Source: Pseudaminobacter sp047739745
Lineage (GTDB): Bacteria; Pseudomonadota; Alphaproteobacteria; Rhizobiales; Rhizobiaceae
Assembly (NCBI RefSeq): GCF_047739745.1
Contig: NZ_JBLLVA010000006.1
Span: 1 to 64,000 of the forward strand
Direction: 5' to 3'
Length of the DNA stretch: 64,000 nt
The notes beneath the pieces are model-generated. The model did no database searches, was not told the origin of the DNA, and saw only the letters and a list, made by a program, of their open reading frames with translations. Positions 1 to 8,812 of this stretch are shown piece by piece; the stretch's first letter is position 1, and each line of letters opens with the position of its first letter. Made by a program: the position numbers and the translations under genes.

Positions 1-229
1 AGGAGGTGCATTTGTTGATTGGTTTGGACTTATTGCACCTCTTCATCCGCATCGTATGAACGGACTGAACGAAGTCAACGAATACATTGACACCCAAGCA
101 ATTTTGCTGGCTGCGGCAGCCGTCGCTTGTGAATGGGTAGCCCGGCTACTTAAGCTGCGATCGGTGTGTTCAGCATCACAGGTGGCCCGAAGATACCACC
201 CTGAGATTTCCTTGGCCCGCCTCAGCGGA

Positions 230-682
230 TCACTTGCCCTCGCCCAGGAACTTGACCGCTCCCCGGTGCAAAATGTGATGCAGCCGCTCAAGCACGTGAC
301 CCGTTCCCAGCTCGCCGACAACATATAGGCGGCTGCCTTCGAAGCGCACCGGCCAATGCATATTTCCGGCGCAGTATCCGAGTTCCAGACCGGCGGCGGC
401 ATCGGCCGCACTGAAGACCAGCCAGCGTTCCGGCTCGGCCCTGACCACTATGGCGCGCTTGTCCTCGAGAAGAAGCACGGCACCGTCGATGAGGCGTTGC
501 GTTCGCGGCAAGGCGATCGAGCATGGAGTGCCACGATCGGTCGTCACCGAAATTCGCCGGCGCGCAATCTCCCTGTCATCCAGCAGGATGAATTCGACGC
601 GTCCCTCGTGATCCAGCAAATGAAGCTGCGCGCTTATCCGGCTTTCCGTTGCCAATCCGACAATGGCATTCAGCTTGAGCAT
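230..682 (-). CDS. ureE: UreE-like urease accessory protein, orphan copy
   Basis: A 150-aa protein that aligns along its length with the UreE at 14972-15424: the same ALPR-x-Q-x-L-x-DGAVLLL block around residues 57-72 and the same GN-x-HW metal-site block near 106-110. UreE is a nickel chaperone that delivers Ni to apo-urease with UreG. His109 of the GNMHW block is kept, but the second nearby ligand, His104 in the other copy, is Cys104 here. There is no His-rich tail. It is the last gene of the first Urt operon, 53 bp after urtE, with no urease gene beside it. It may serve the distant urease, or a different metal or partner. Family call is sure, role is not. Confidence 0.8.
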   Translation of the reverse strand: MLKLNAIVGLATESRISAQLHLLDHEGRVEFILLDDREIARRRISVTTDRGTPCSIALPRTQRLIDGAVLLLEDKRAIVVRAEPERWLVFSAADAAAGLELGYCAGNMHWPVRFEGSRLYVVGELGTGHVLERLHHILHRGAVKFLGEGK

Positions 683-735
683 TCGATTTACCGATAGGTT
701 TGGACATGACGGAACTCAGCAATGCAGTGCCGGCA

Positions 736-1425
736 TCAAATGCCGAGATGCGCATCGACTGCTTCGCGGTCGTAAAGTTGTTGCGGCGATATTTCGGCTA
801 CGAATGCGCCCTTCTGGATGATCAGAACACGATCCGCCAATTGCCGGATGAATCGGATGTCCTGTTCGACCAGGATGATGCCAAGTCCAAGCGTAACCTT
901 CAGCTCTCCCAGCTTCTCCGCGATGAGATCGACAATTGACGGCTGAATGCCTTCCGTCGGTTCGTCGAGCAGGATTAGCTTCGGCCGTCCGCAAAGGCAG
1001 CGCGCCAGTGCGAGTATCTGCTGCTGGCCGCCGGACAAGCCTCTGCCCGGCCGGTCAAGCAGATCCTTCAACACGGGAAAATGCTCCAGCATTTCGGGGA
1101 TGGCGCTGCCTGCCCGCATGATCTCCCCCATCCGCATATTTTCCAGCACGGAGAGCTGCGGGAATATGTCCCTTCCCTGCGGCACATAGCCGATGCCCGC
1201 GCGGGAGCGCTCTGCGGTGCTTGCCCGCGTGATGTCCTCGCCTGCGAAATCGATGCGGCCTCCCGTTGCCTTGATCTGGCCGACCAGCGTACGAAGCAGT
1301 GTCGTTTTGCCCATGCCGTTATGGCCAAGTATTCCTACCACCTCACCTGACTTCATCTCGAAATCGATGCCGTGCAGGATCGGAATGCGGCCGTAGCCGG
1401 AGTGAAGATTCGTAACTTCAATCAT
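736..1425 (-). CDS. urtE: ABC transporter ATPase, UrtE type (module 1)
   Basis: A 229-aa ATPase of the branched-chain amino acid/urea (HAAT) family. It shows Walker A GHNGMGKTT near residues 34-42, signature LSGGQQQ and Walker B LILLDEPTEGIQPS. The TEGIQPS ending is typical of UrtE rather than LivF. I place the start at the ATG giving MIEVTNL, which overlaps the urtD stop by 8 bases. The same 8-base overlap occurs at the other two D-E/G-F pairs in the window. With UrtD it would power uptake through UrtBC. Substrate could be urea or a short-chain amide. Confidence 0.9.
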   Translation of the reverse strand: MIEVTNLHSGYGRIPILHGIDFEMKSGEVVGILGHNGMGKTTLLRTLVGQIKATGGRIDFAGEDITRASTAERSRAGIGYVPQGRDIFPQLSVLENMRMGEIMRAGSAIPEMLEHFPVLKDLLDRPGRGLSGGQQQILALARCLCGRPKLILLDEPTEGIQPSIVDLIAEKLGELKVTLGLGIILVEQDIRFIRQLADRVLIIQKGAFVAEISPQQLYDREAVDAHLGI

Positions 1426-2146
1426 CGTCGTCGACCTTGCCCAGATAGACTTCACGGACCAGTTCATTGCCCTGAACGTTCTCCATCGTGTCTTCGACGA
1501 GCACCCGTCCCTGATGAAAGACGGTTACGGTGTGGGCAATCTGCTTGATGAACTGCATGTCGTGTTCGACCACGACGATGGCTGCGGACTTGTTGACCTC
1601 CTGGATCAGAGCGGCGGTTCGGTTGGTCTCATCCGCCGTCATGCCGGCGGCGGGCTCATCCAGCAGGATGAGCTTGGGCTCGAGCGCCACCACCATGGCG
1701 AGTTCCACCCACTGGCGCTGCCCGTGCGCAAGTTCGCCGACCAGCCGGCCCGACAGGGCGGTCAAGCCGAGCCGCTCCATCACGTCCTTGCCGATCACGG
1801 CCGCGCGTGCCTTGTTGTGCCGCGACCGTGCGGCGATGGAAATGTTTTCGAGTACGGTCAGATTGTTGAAGACGTCCGGCACTTGGTTTTTTATGCCGAT
1901 GCCCATCTGGCTGACCTGATGCGGCTCGGCGTGGGTGATGTCGACGCCGTCGAAAAATATTTGCCCGGTTGTCGGCTTGAGCTGCGCCGTCAGCATCTTG
2001 AAGAATGTGCTCTTCCCAGCACCGTTGGGGCCTATCAAGCATCGCAGTTCGCGCTGCTTCAGATTGAAATCAACGCTGGAGATGGCGACGACGCCGCCGA
2101 ACCGCTTCTCGAGTCCGCGGGTTTGCAGCACGCATTCGGCACTCAT
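1418..2146 (-). CDS. urtD: ABC transporter ATPase, UrtD type (module 1)
   Basis: A 242-aa ATPase starting MSAECVLQTRG. It has Walker A GPNGAGKST, signature LAHGQRQW and Walker B LILLDEPAAGMT. The LxHGQRQW form of the signature is characteristic of UrtD and differs from the LSGG of most ABC ATPases. The reading frame is open further upstream, but the ATG at 2144-2146 overlaps the urtC stop as ATGA and has a GGAGG-type ribosome site inside urtC, so I use it. Cytoplasmic partner of UrtE. Confidence 0.9.
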   Translation of the reverse strand: MSAECVLQTRGLEKRFGGVVAISSVDFNLKQRELRCLIGPNGAGKSTFFKMLTAQLKPTTGQIFFDGVDITHAEPHQVSQMGIGIKNQVPDVFNNLTVLENISIAARSRHNKARAAVIGKDVMERLGLTALSGRLVGELAHGQRQWVELAMVVALEPKLILLDEPAAGMTADETNRTAALIQEVNKSAAIVVVEHDMQFIKQIAHTVTVFHQGRVLVEDTMENVQGNELVREVYLGKVDDDD

Positions 2147-3177
2147 GATGCCCTCCTTTCCTGTGTCAGCCGGACAGGCGCGGTGCCGCGCAGATGAGCA
2201 CGCTGCATGAGATCGCAGGCCGAGGGCACGATGCCCTTCGGCACCAACAGCACGAAGCCGATCAGGATGATGCCAAGCACGAGATTGGCGTTGAGGAGTT
2301 GCTGAGTGCCAAGCTGCGTGGCAAGCCATTGAACGATGAAGCATCCGACGATCGGGCCGAGCAACGTTCCGGTACCGCCCACAATGACCCAGATGATGAC
2401 CTGCGCCGACTGGGCAAGGCCAAACACATCCGGGCTGATGAACATTCCCCAATTGGCAAATAGGCAACCAGAAAGGCCGGCGATGCCTCCACCAAGCGTA
2501 AACGCGGCAAGCTTGTAGAAGCGCGCATCGTAGCCGAGGAGCTCGGCGCGCCGCTCGTTTTCGCGAACAGCTACCACGACCTGGCCGAAGCGGCTTTTCA
2601 GCATGATGCGCAGGCCGAGATATACCGCCAGCAGTGTCAGACCGGAGGCGTAGAAAAGCCCATCCAGTGACAGAACTTTGTCCGGAGCACCGGGCAGATT
2701 GAGCGGAGGAATGCCTGGAATGCCGTTGTAACCGCCAATCGGTGCGTTACCGATCGTATATTCCGCGCCCGACGTCGAGCCCATCAGCTTGTAAAGGATC
2801 AAGGTGACGGTAAGCGTGATAACGCCGAAATAGACGTCGGTAATGCGAGCATAGAACAGGAAATAGCCGAGCAGGGCAGCAAACAGGGCTGGCACCGCCA
2901 CCGACAAGATCAATGGAATGGTGCTGTCACCGATGTTTATAACGGCGATGGCGTAGGCATAGGCGCCAATTCCGAAGAAAGCGGACTGGCCGAAGCAAAG
3001 GATGCCGCCATACCCCCAGATGAGGCCGAGGCTGAGCGCCAAGATTGCAAGGATCACATAGGACGTCAGCTCGATCATCAGGACAGGACCGGCAAGCAGG
3101 GGTATGGCAAACAGCAATGCCAGGCCCACGATGGCGGCGGCCAACAATCCGCCGGTACCACTAAAGATGTCGGTCAT
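2143..3177 (-). CDS. urtC: ABC transporter permease, UrtC type (module 1)
   Basis: A 344-aa LivM/UrtC-family inner-membrane permease with about 8-10 hydrophobic segments. The N-terminal SLGLIWGYGGILCFGQSAFFGIGAYAY block and the C-terminal GGTGTLLGPIVG block are the family landmarks. The motif ENERRAELLGYD near residue 205 is the usual cytoplasmic loop that contacts the ATPase. It is coupled to urtB and urtD by ATGA overlaps on both sides. The C-terminus, after the last membrane segment, is basic. Confidence 0.9.
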   Translation of the reverse strand: MTDIFSGTGGLLAAAIVGLALLFAIPLLAGPVLMIELTSYVILAILALSLGLIWGYGGILCFGQSAFFGIGAYAYAIAVINIGDSTIPLILSVAVPALFAALLGYFLFYARITDVYFGVITLTVTLILYKLMGSTSGAEYTIGNAPIGGYNGIPGIPPLNLPGAPDKVLSLDGLFYASGLTLLAVYLGLRIMLKSRFGQVVVAVRENERRAELLGYDARFYKLAAFTLGGGIAGLSGCLFANWGMFISPDVFGLAQSAQVIIWVIVGGTGTLLGPIVGCFIVQWLATQLGTQQLLNANLVLGIILIGFVLLVPKGIVPSACDLMQRAHLRGTAPVRLTQERRAS

Positions 3178-4040
3178 GATGCCCTCCTGAAGAAGCGTCC
3201 GGTGATGCCGAGCGGCATGAACCTCAGCAGGACGACAGCAGCCGCGAGCAACGCGACCTCGCCGATGACCGGAGTGGAAAGATAGGTGATTATCTGGTCG
3301 ATGGCGCCGAACAGCACAGAGGCCGATACGGTTCCGGCCAGCACCGCTGGACCGCCGCCAATGACGGTGATGAACGCCTTGGCGACATAAGCGGCGCCTA
3401 TGGTCGGAACTATGCCGGTGATCGGGGCCATGACGCCTCCGGCTAGTCCGGCAAGACCAGCACCTATGCCGAAGGTGGCGGCGTAGACTGCGGGCGGATT
3501 GACACCAAGCGCGGCCGCCATATCCGGGTTCTGCATCGTGCTGCGCGCTATCAAGCGGTAACGGGTATGCCGGAACACTGCCCAGATCGACGCAAACACG
3601 ACAGCCGCGATCAGGACGATGATCAGCGAGTAAGCGGCGATATGATAGTTGCCGACTTGCAGAGAGCCTGCCGGCGCCGAAATGCCCTCGGTCGTATTGC
3701 CGAAAATGGTTGTCGCCAGGCCGACGAGAAACAAGCTCAACCCCCAGGTGGCGAGCATGGTGTCGCGCGGTCGGCCGTACAGAAATCGTATGACGGTCCG
3801 CTCGATAATGACGCCGATGACGCCCACCACCACGGGGCTGATGAGCAGCGTCGCCACCCAGATATTGACCCCGGCCTTGGTTGCCACAATCGCGGCGTAC
3901 CCACCAAGCATGAGGAATTCGCCATGAGCGAGGTTGATGACCCGCATCATGCCGAAGATAATCGCCAGGCCGACGCTGATCAGCGCCAGGCTTGCGACAG
4001 CCCTTAAGGCTTCAATCGATAGTACAACGAGCAGGTCCAT
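3174..4040 (-). CDS. urtB: ABC transporter permease, UrtB type (module 1)
   Basis: A 288-aa LivH/UrtB-family permease. Landmarks are IIFGMMRVINLAHGEFLMLGGY near the N-terminus and VIGGGPAVLAGT toward the C-terminus. I start it at the ATG giving MDLLVVLSIEAL, since the 26 upstream codons encode an Arg-rich stretch unlike the family. The gene follows urtA after 74 bp that include the perfect palindrome GCGTTCGAACGC at 4067-4078. The stop overlaps the urtC start as ATGA. Confidence 0.9.
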   Translation of the reverse strand: MDLLVVLSIEALRAVASLALISVGLAIIFGMMRVINLAHGEFLMLGGYAAIVATKAGVNIWVATLLISPVVVGVIGVIIERTVIRFLYGRPRDTMLATWGLSLFLVGLATTIFGNTTEGISAPAGSLQVGNYHIAAYSLIIVLIAAVVFASIWAVFRHTRYRLIARSTMQNPDMAAALGVNPPAVYAATFGIGAGLAGLAGGVMAPITGIVPTIGAAYVAKAFITVIGGGPAVLAGTVSASVLFGAIDQIITYLSTPVIGEVALLAAAVVLLRFMPLGITGRFFRRAS

Positions 4041-4114
4041 ACCGGCATAGCCTCTGATGGTTGGAGGCGTTCGAACGCGACCGCGCCAAACGCCACGCAA
4101 CATGTCTGGATCGA

Positions 4115-5362
4115 TCAAACCTTGATGACGTACATCGTGTTGTCGTCAGGGTTCTTCTTGAGGTCGCACACGCCCGAAGTGTCGAGCGGTTGCTGTTGCG
4201 GGTAGCTCTCGAGGATATTGATCTTGCGGTCCTGGACCTGGCCGATGTTGATATCCATGACCACGTGGTGAGTTTGCGGATCGATCGAGAATTTTCCGCT
4301 CGGCAGATCGAGGCTTATGCCGGACTCGAGCGCCTCGATGACCGGCATCCTCTCGACCGTGCCGGCGCGCTTGACGCCTTCCGCCCACAGAAAAACCGAT
4401 TGGTAGGTGGCCATCGCCAGTTCGGTCACATAAGGGTAGTCGGCGCCGAAGCGCTTATGGAAACGTTCAAGGAAGGCCTTGTTCGCCGGCGTGTCGAGTG
4501 CTTCGAAATAGTTGAAGCACAACAGGATGCCGTTGGTTTCCTCGGGCGCGAGAACCATCTGCTCGCCACCGATGGTCATGGTGGTGGACGCCATCGGGAT
4601 GCGCGTATTCATCCCTGCGGCCGCCCATTGCCGATAGAAGGACTGATGCGCGCCGCCGACCAGCACTGTGTAGATCAGGTCGGGCTTAGCTGCCTGGATC
4701 TTTTGAATTGTCGAGCCGAAATTGGTGACATCGAGCGGGAAGAAATCCTGTCCCACAATCTGGCCGCCGTTTTCCAAGCAATATTTGCGAGTCCAGTCCG
4801 CAGTGATCTGGCCATAGTTGTAGTCGGCAGCCAGGGTATAGATCTTTTTGCCCCACTTGTTCATGGCGTAAGGCACGTGCTTCGACTGTTTTTGCGCCGG
4901 TGTGATGCCGGTGCAGAAGATGTTGCGATCGCAAACCCCACCTTCATACTGGGTATTGTAGAAGTAGAGCGTGTTCATTCGCCGGAAAACCGGCCGCATC
5001 ACTTCGCGCGAAGCTGACGTGATGCCGCCAAATGCGGCAGCCACCTTGTCTTTCAAAGCGGCTTGCTGGGCATATTGAGGATAAAGCCGCATATCGGTTT
5101 GAGTGTCATAGGTGATCAGGCTGATCTGCTTGCCGAGCAGGCCTCCAGCCTGGTTGATTTCCTCGACCGCCAACGTGATTGCGTCCTGCATCGGCTTGCC
5201 GGCGGCATCCAGACCGCCCGACAAGTCGAGCAGGCTCGCAATACGGATCGTGTCGTCAGCGGCGAATGCACTTCCTCCCGCGCCGAGAAGACCGAGGCCC
5301 GCCGCCGCACCTGCGGTCGATTTGAGAAATGACCTGCGATTTATGTTCGTCGTTATTGTCAT
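4115..5362 (-). CDS. urtA: Urea/amide ABC transporter substrate-binding protein, UrtA type (module 1)
   Basis: A 415-aa periplasmic binding protein of the UrtA/AmiC fold. The start at the ATG giving MTITTNINRRSFLK exposes a twin-arginine motif (RRSFLK) and a hydrophobic stretch ending in AFAADD, so it is probably exported folded by Tat. The mature part opens with IRIASLLDLSGGLDAAGKPMQD, the family's ligand-binding start. It lies 76 bp after the hydrolase gene and before urtB. It is exactly as long as the second UrtA (19031-20278), but the two proteins are clearly diverged, so they may bind different ligands. Confidence 0.88.
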   Translation of the reverse strand: MTITTNINRRSFLKSTAGAAAGLGLLGAGGSAFAADDTIRIASLLDLSGGLDAAGKPMQDAITLAVEEINQAGGLLGKQISLITYDTQTDMRLYPQYAQQAALKDKVAAAFGGITSASREVMRPVFRRMNTLYFYNTQYEGGVCDRNIFCTGITPAQKQSKHVPYAMNKWGKKIYTLAADYNYGQITADWTRKYCLENGGQIVGQDFFPLDVTNFGSTIQKIQAAKPDLIYTVLVGGAHQSFYRQWAAAGMNTRIPMASTTMTIGGEQMVLAPEETNGILLCFNYFEALDTPANKAFLERFHKRFGADYPYVTELAMATYQSVFLWAEGVKRAGTVERMPVIEALESGISLDLPSGKFSIDPQTHHVVMDINIGQVQDRKINILESYPQQQPLDTSGVCDLKKNPDDNTMYVIKV

Positions 5363-5438
5363 TTTCAGAATCCCCTGTGATTTGGCCGATCCGGATCGAT
5401 CGGCCATCTGGTTTCATGCTTGAAAGTCCGTCGTGTGT

Positions 5439-6476
5439 TCAGGAGCCGAGCAATTCGCGCCAGGCATTGTCGAGGAACTTGACATCAGCTTCCCTCAGGC
5501 CCGAGCCACCGGCGAAGTGACCGTGGCTGGAGATGAAGGGGCGAAGTTCCGCGTTGGGCATGTTGGCGACCTCGAACTCACTGTCCTCCGGAGGGAAGTA
5601 GAGATCGCAGTTGCCGGGCATCACGATGGCTCTGGCCTTGATGGCGTTGAGCGCCTTGACGAAATCGCCGTTGTAGAGTTCGTTGTCGCTGATGTCGCCG
5701 GCCTGCCAAGTGTGGATCATCGAGACCATGTTGTTGGCGTCTCGCAGATTGAACCAATCCTCCCAGTAGCCGACAATGAAGTCCTCCACCGATTGGTAGC
5801 CGAGCTCGAGATATTCTTCCTTGCGGAAGAACTCCTGCGAGAAGCCCCAACCTGCGTAGACACGGCCCATGGCACGCAGCCCCTTGTAAGGCTGGTCGTC
5901 GTACCAACCTTCCTTGAAGGCGTCGTCCGCAGTTAGAGCGGCTTTTACCCCTTCGAGCATCACGTGGTTGTGCCGGGCTGTCTTGGCCGATCCTGCCGTC
6001 GGGCAGATGTTTTCGACCATGTCAGGATAGAGTGCTGCCCAATGGAAGGTCTGGGCGGCGGCCATCGACCAACCGGTAACGAGCTTGATCTTCTTGATGC
6101 CGAACTTCTCGGTAAGAAGGCGATGCTGGGCTTTGATGTTGTCGTAATAGGTTACGAGAGGGAATCGCGCCTTGTTGTACGGCGGAGGCTGGTTGCTTGG
6201 CGACGACGAAAGCCCGTTGCCGAATACATTGGGGATGATGATGAAATACTTGCTTGGATCGAGCGCGCTACCTTCGCGAATTACCCACTGGTTGTCATAG
6301 TGGGTCGAGGCCATGTAAGTCAGAAGGACAATGACATTGCTCTTGTCGGCATTCAGCTTGCCGAAGGTCTTGTAGGCCAGCTTTGCGTTCGGAAGCGTCA
6401 TTCCTTTTTGGAGCTTGAGGTCGCCAAGCTCGAAGATTTCGTAGTCAACTTCCTTGTTGATTTTCCACGGTGCCAC
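5439..6476 (-). CDS. Alpha/beta hydrolase, MetX (homoserine acetyltransferase)-like
   Basis: A 345-aa alpha/beta-hydrolase. The nucleophile elbow is GWSMAAAQ (compare GGSMGGMQ in MetX), with a candidate acid Asp in GNCDLYFPP and a candidate base His in SSHGHFAGG near the C-terminus. It starts with GTG, placed by the GGAGG ribosome site 10 bases upstream; no ATG fits. It is the first gene behind the ANTAR leader and before urtA. That context favours a hydrolase or acyltransferase acting on an imported amide, urea derivative or ester, rather than methionine synthesis. The exact reaction is unknown. Confidence 0.75.
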   Translation of the reverse strand: MAPWKINKEVDYEIFELGDLKLQKGMTLPNAKLAYKTFGKLNADKSNVIVLLTYMASTHYDNQWVIREGSALDPSKYFIIIPNVFGNGLSSSPSNQPPPYNKARFPLVTYYDNIKAQHRLLTEKFGIKKIKLVTGWSMAAAQTFHWAALYPDMVENICPTAGSAKTARHNHVMLEGVKAALTADDAFKEGWYDDQPYKGLRAMGRVYAGWGFSQEFFRKEEYLELGYQSVEDFIVGYWEDWFNLRDANNMVSMIHTWQAGDISDNELYNGDFVKALNAIKARAIVMPGNCDLYFPPEDSEFEVANMPNAELRPFISSHGHFAGGSGLREADVKFLDNAWRELLGS

Positions 6477-6650
6477 AGTTTACATCCTCCGTTAGACATA
6501 GATCCGCCGCTCAGCAAATCCATGTGGATTTGCCGTTATATTTTTCTACTTTGGACAAAGATTTCCCGTCCAATCCAACTGGATTGGCCGGACTTCAGCT
6601 ACTTCCGATCCTGTATTTTCCTCCCAGGCGCGTCGCAGGCAACAGAACGC

Positions 6651-6690
6651 AAAAACCCCGCGCACTCAGGAAACCTGAGTTTGCGCGAGG
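6651..6690 (-). terminator. Intrinsic terminator in the module 1 leader
   Basis: On the minus strand the arms ending ACTCAGG and starting CCTGAGT form 7 pairs around a TTT loop. They continue, after an AA bulge, into GCGC/GCGC and four more pairs, followed at once by TTTTT. It sits between the amiR-like gene and the hydrolase gene, 174 bases before the GTG start. It is oriented to stop transcription entering the hydrolase-urt operon, which is the layout of an ANTAR-controlled attenuator. Confidence 0.88.
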
Positions 6691-6752
6691 TTCAATTTCG
6701 ATCCTCTATGGAGCGCAGCGCTTTTGCCGCGAATTCCGGTTCTCTAGGAACC
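6689..6752 (-). promoter_or_regulatory. Candidate ANTAR target (two small hairpins) before terminator
   Basis: Reading the minus strand, a 5-bp hairpin GGTTC/GAACC with a 5-base loop lies at 6738-6752. A second, GGATC/GAACC with one A-A mismatch and a 6-base loop, lies at 6689-6704. The 3' arm of the second shares two bases with the terminator's 5' arm, so the two folds compete. That matches how ANTAR proteins antiterminate. The loops do not cleanly show the usual A1/G4 hexaloop signature, so this remains a candidate. Confidence 0.5.
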
Positions 6753-6786
6753 AACGTGAGCCATATGCATCACGAACACTTGCACT

Positions 6787-7458
6787 CTACTCTATAAGTC
6801 CATAAGCGTCAACCAGGGCAGCAGAAATTACTGCAATGGATTTTTGTTTGCTCATCGCCTGCTGCCGCAGGTAGTCGTAGGCCTCGTTTGCGCGCAGATT
6901 CCGCTGCTTCATCAGGATGTGCTTCGCCTGTTCGATCTGGCGCGACGCATGCAGCGTTTCCTCGAGTTTGGCCACCTTGTTCAAGAGCCGCCGCTCATAG
7001 CTGAAAATCTGGCGCGCCAAGGCCAGGTTGGTGAGCACCGCGGGGGGCTGACAGGGCTTGACCAGAACGGCCTGCGCATTGGAGAGCCTGAGCACGTCGG
7101 CCGGGAGCCCTTTTTCGCCGTCAACCACCGCCACGACCGGCACTGGCGGAGCGCCAGACAGCCAAGGGGCGGCCAACAGGACATCAGCGTCGATTGCAAC
7201 GAGAGCAAAGTCAAAGCCCAGCGGCGGAAGGACCGGCGGCGGCCACACCATCTCAACCCGGCATCCCAAGCGTCGCACCTCGCGTAGAACCGCATCGCCC
7301 TGACCGTCGTTGGGGTGCGCGAGCAACACCGTCGAACGGCGCAACTCACTTTGAACGCCGCCGCCGGCGCGCACCGCTCGGGGTGGTGCATTGCTGGCCT
7401 GGCGCGAACCATCCGCAGTTGCGCCATCAACACTGCGGGAAGAAAGCGAGGTGTTCAC
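6787..7458 (-). CDS. amiR: AmiR-like ANTAR antitermination regulator (module 1)
   Basis: A 223-aa regulator. The middle (about residues 40-140) is a pseudo-receiver domain as in AmiR, with hydrophobic beta-strands such as STVLLAHP and no classic Asp phosphorylation site that I can identify. The C-terminus (about 150-215) is a coiled coil followed by a three-helix ANTAR RNA-binding domain with RQIEQAKHILMKQRNLRANEAYDYLRQQAM. GTG start with GAGGA site; 10 bp after the amiC-like gene. In Pseudomonas, AmiR binds the amiE leader RNA and prevents termination; AmiC holds it inactive until amide binds. The first 35 residues are low-complexity and may not belong. Confidence 0.9.
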   Translation of the reverse strand: MNTSLSSRSVDGATADGSRQASNAPPRAVRAGGGVQSELRRSTVLLAHPNDGQGDAVLREVRRLGCRVEMVWPPPVLPPLGFDFALVAIDADVLLAAPWLSGAPPVPVVAVVDGEKGLPADVLRLSNAQAVLVKPCQPPAVLTNLALARQIFSYERRLLNKVAKLEETLHASRQIEQAKHILMKQRNLRANEAYDYLRQQAMSKQKSIAVISAALVDAYGLIE

Positions 7459-7468
7459 GTCTGGTTCC

Positions 7469-8578
7469 TCAGGTTACGAAAAATGGGTCGGGCCGGAGCG
7501 CAACGACGGATTCGCGCACAATGTCGAAGTTACCGGCTTCGGATGCCTTGCCAATTCGCGTCCAAAGCTCGGCATGACTGTTCTTGTAGTCGATGCCGAT
7601 GCGCCCTTGAGGAGCCGAGATCTCCCTGCCCAGAACGGCAGGGCGCAATATGTCCGTTTCCATGCTGTTTGTCTCGGCAATGGCTTGAGCAAACAGGTGA
7701 ACCTGGAAGTAGGCGGCTTCGGCGCACATGTTGGTCGATGCATCCTCGCCGAATCGTTCCTTGAACAACCTGACGAAGCGGGCGTTCTCGTCATTGGACA
7801 CGCTCTCGAAGTAGGCCGCCGCAGTGATGTGCCCTGCCCCCACGTCCTTGCCCATGGCGCCCAATTCGGCCTCGCTGGTGTTGAGACTGCCAATGGGCAT
7901 GGTGCCTGGATTGAAGCCGGCATCCGCATAAGCCTGATAAAAGTGCGCGATCGCCTGCCCCACGATTGTAGAGAAGATCACATCGGGTTTGCGATTGCGA
8001 AGGTCGCGGATGATCGGTCTGAAGTCGTTGGCGTCGGCACCGAAGCCGATATACTCCTCTCCGACGATTGCCCCGCCTTGGCCGCATACCATGTCACGCA
8101 CGATCCTGTTGGTGTGCCGCGGATAGCAATAGTCGGTGCCGATCAGATAGAACCGGTTGCCGTGCGTGGCCACCAGATAGTTGATGAGCTCGACCGTGTT
8201 CTGATTTGGCGACGAGCCGGTATAGATGATGTTCGGCGAGAACTCGAAGCCTTCGTAGCGGGTGGGATACCATAGCAGCGCATTCACCCTTTCGACCAAA
8301 GGCAATACTGCCTTGCGGCTGGTCGACGTGTAGCAGCCGAAGATGGTCGTGACCCGATCCTCGATCAACAGTTTGCGCGCGTAGTGCGAATAGAGCTCCG
8401 TGCTCGAGGTCGGGTCATAGATGATCGGAACGATTTCGCGGCCGTTGATGCCTCCCGCCGCATTGATCTCGGCGATCCCGAGCATCGTTCCCTTGAGCTG
8501 CGTCTCTTCGATTGACCCGGTGACGCCCGATCGTGAAAAAAGGACGCCGACCCGCCAGGGTTCGCTTGTGGAGCCCAT
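7469..8578 (-). CDS. amiC: AmiC-like cytosolic amide sensor (module 1)
   Basis: A 369-aa protein of the periplasmic-binding fold starting MGSTSEPWRVGVLFSRSGVT with no signal peptide. That marks it as a cytosolic sensor and not a transporter receptor. From memory it is strikingly like Pseudomonas AmiC in FGCYTSTSRKAVLPLVER, YPTRYEGFEFSPNI, TGSSPNQN and DYCYPRHTNRI, and in ending in RPDPFFVT. AmiC binds short amides and represses AmiR by forming a complex. It is first in the operon, directly before the ANTAR gene. Confidence 0.9.
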   Translation of the reverse strand: MGSTSEPWRVGVLFSRSGVTGSIEETQLKGTMLGIAEINAAGGINGREIVPIIYDPTSSTELYSHYARKLLIEDRVTTIFGCYTSTSRKAVLPLVERVNALLWYPTRYEGFEFSPNIIYTGSSPNQNTVELINYLVATHGNRFYLIGTDYCYPRHTNRIVRDMVCGQGGAIVGEEYIGFGADANDFRPIIRDLRNRKPDVIFSTIVGQAIAHFYQAYADAGFNPGTMPIGSLNTSEAELGAMGKDVGAGHITAAAYFESVSNDENARFVRLFKERFGEDASTNMCAEAAYFQVHLFAQAIAETNSMETDILRPAVLGREISAPQGRIGIDYKNSHAELWTRIGKASEAGNFDIVRESVVALRPDPFFVT

Positions 8579-8812
8579 GTCAGCCGCAGCCCGTGCCAGC
8601 ACTGAATGCGAACATTCGACCCTCCAATGTGTGTTTCATTGCCGGCCGCACCCGGCCGTGGTCGTGCTATCGATCCTGCCGTGCCAAAGCCGCCATTCGC
8701 CAAAAACACGTTTCTCTAATGTGACATGAAACGCCACCGGAAAACAGCCCGACACGACGCGATGAGGTGATTTTCGCCTGAGCACGGCAAATGTCTTTCC
8801 TCCTCACAACAT

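Noticed and set aside
1..43. Imperfect inverted repeat AGGAGGTGCA ... TGCACCTCTT at the window start
   Set aside because: The loop would be over 20 bases and there is no T-run, so it is not a credible terminator for the module 1 operon; the context to the left is missing.
7469..8578. Reading the AmiC-like proteins as further transporter-binding proteins
   Set aside because: Neither has an export signal, both directly precede ANTAR genes, and their sequence follows AmiC to the C-terminus.
8680..8686. TGGCACG on the minus strand upstream of amiC-like gene 1, a sigma-54 -24 half
   Set aside because: No GC of a TTGC box occurs at the required spacing downstream, so a sigma-54 promoter is not supported.
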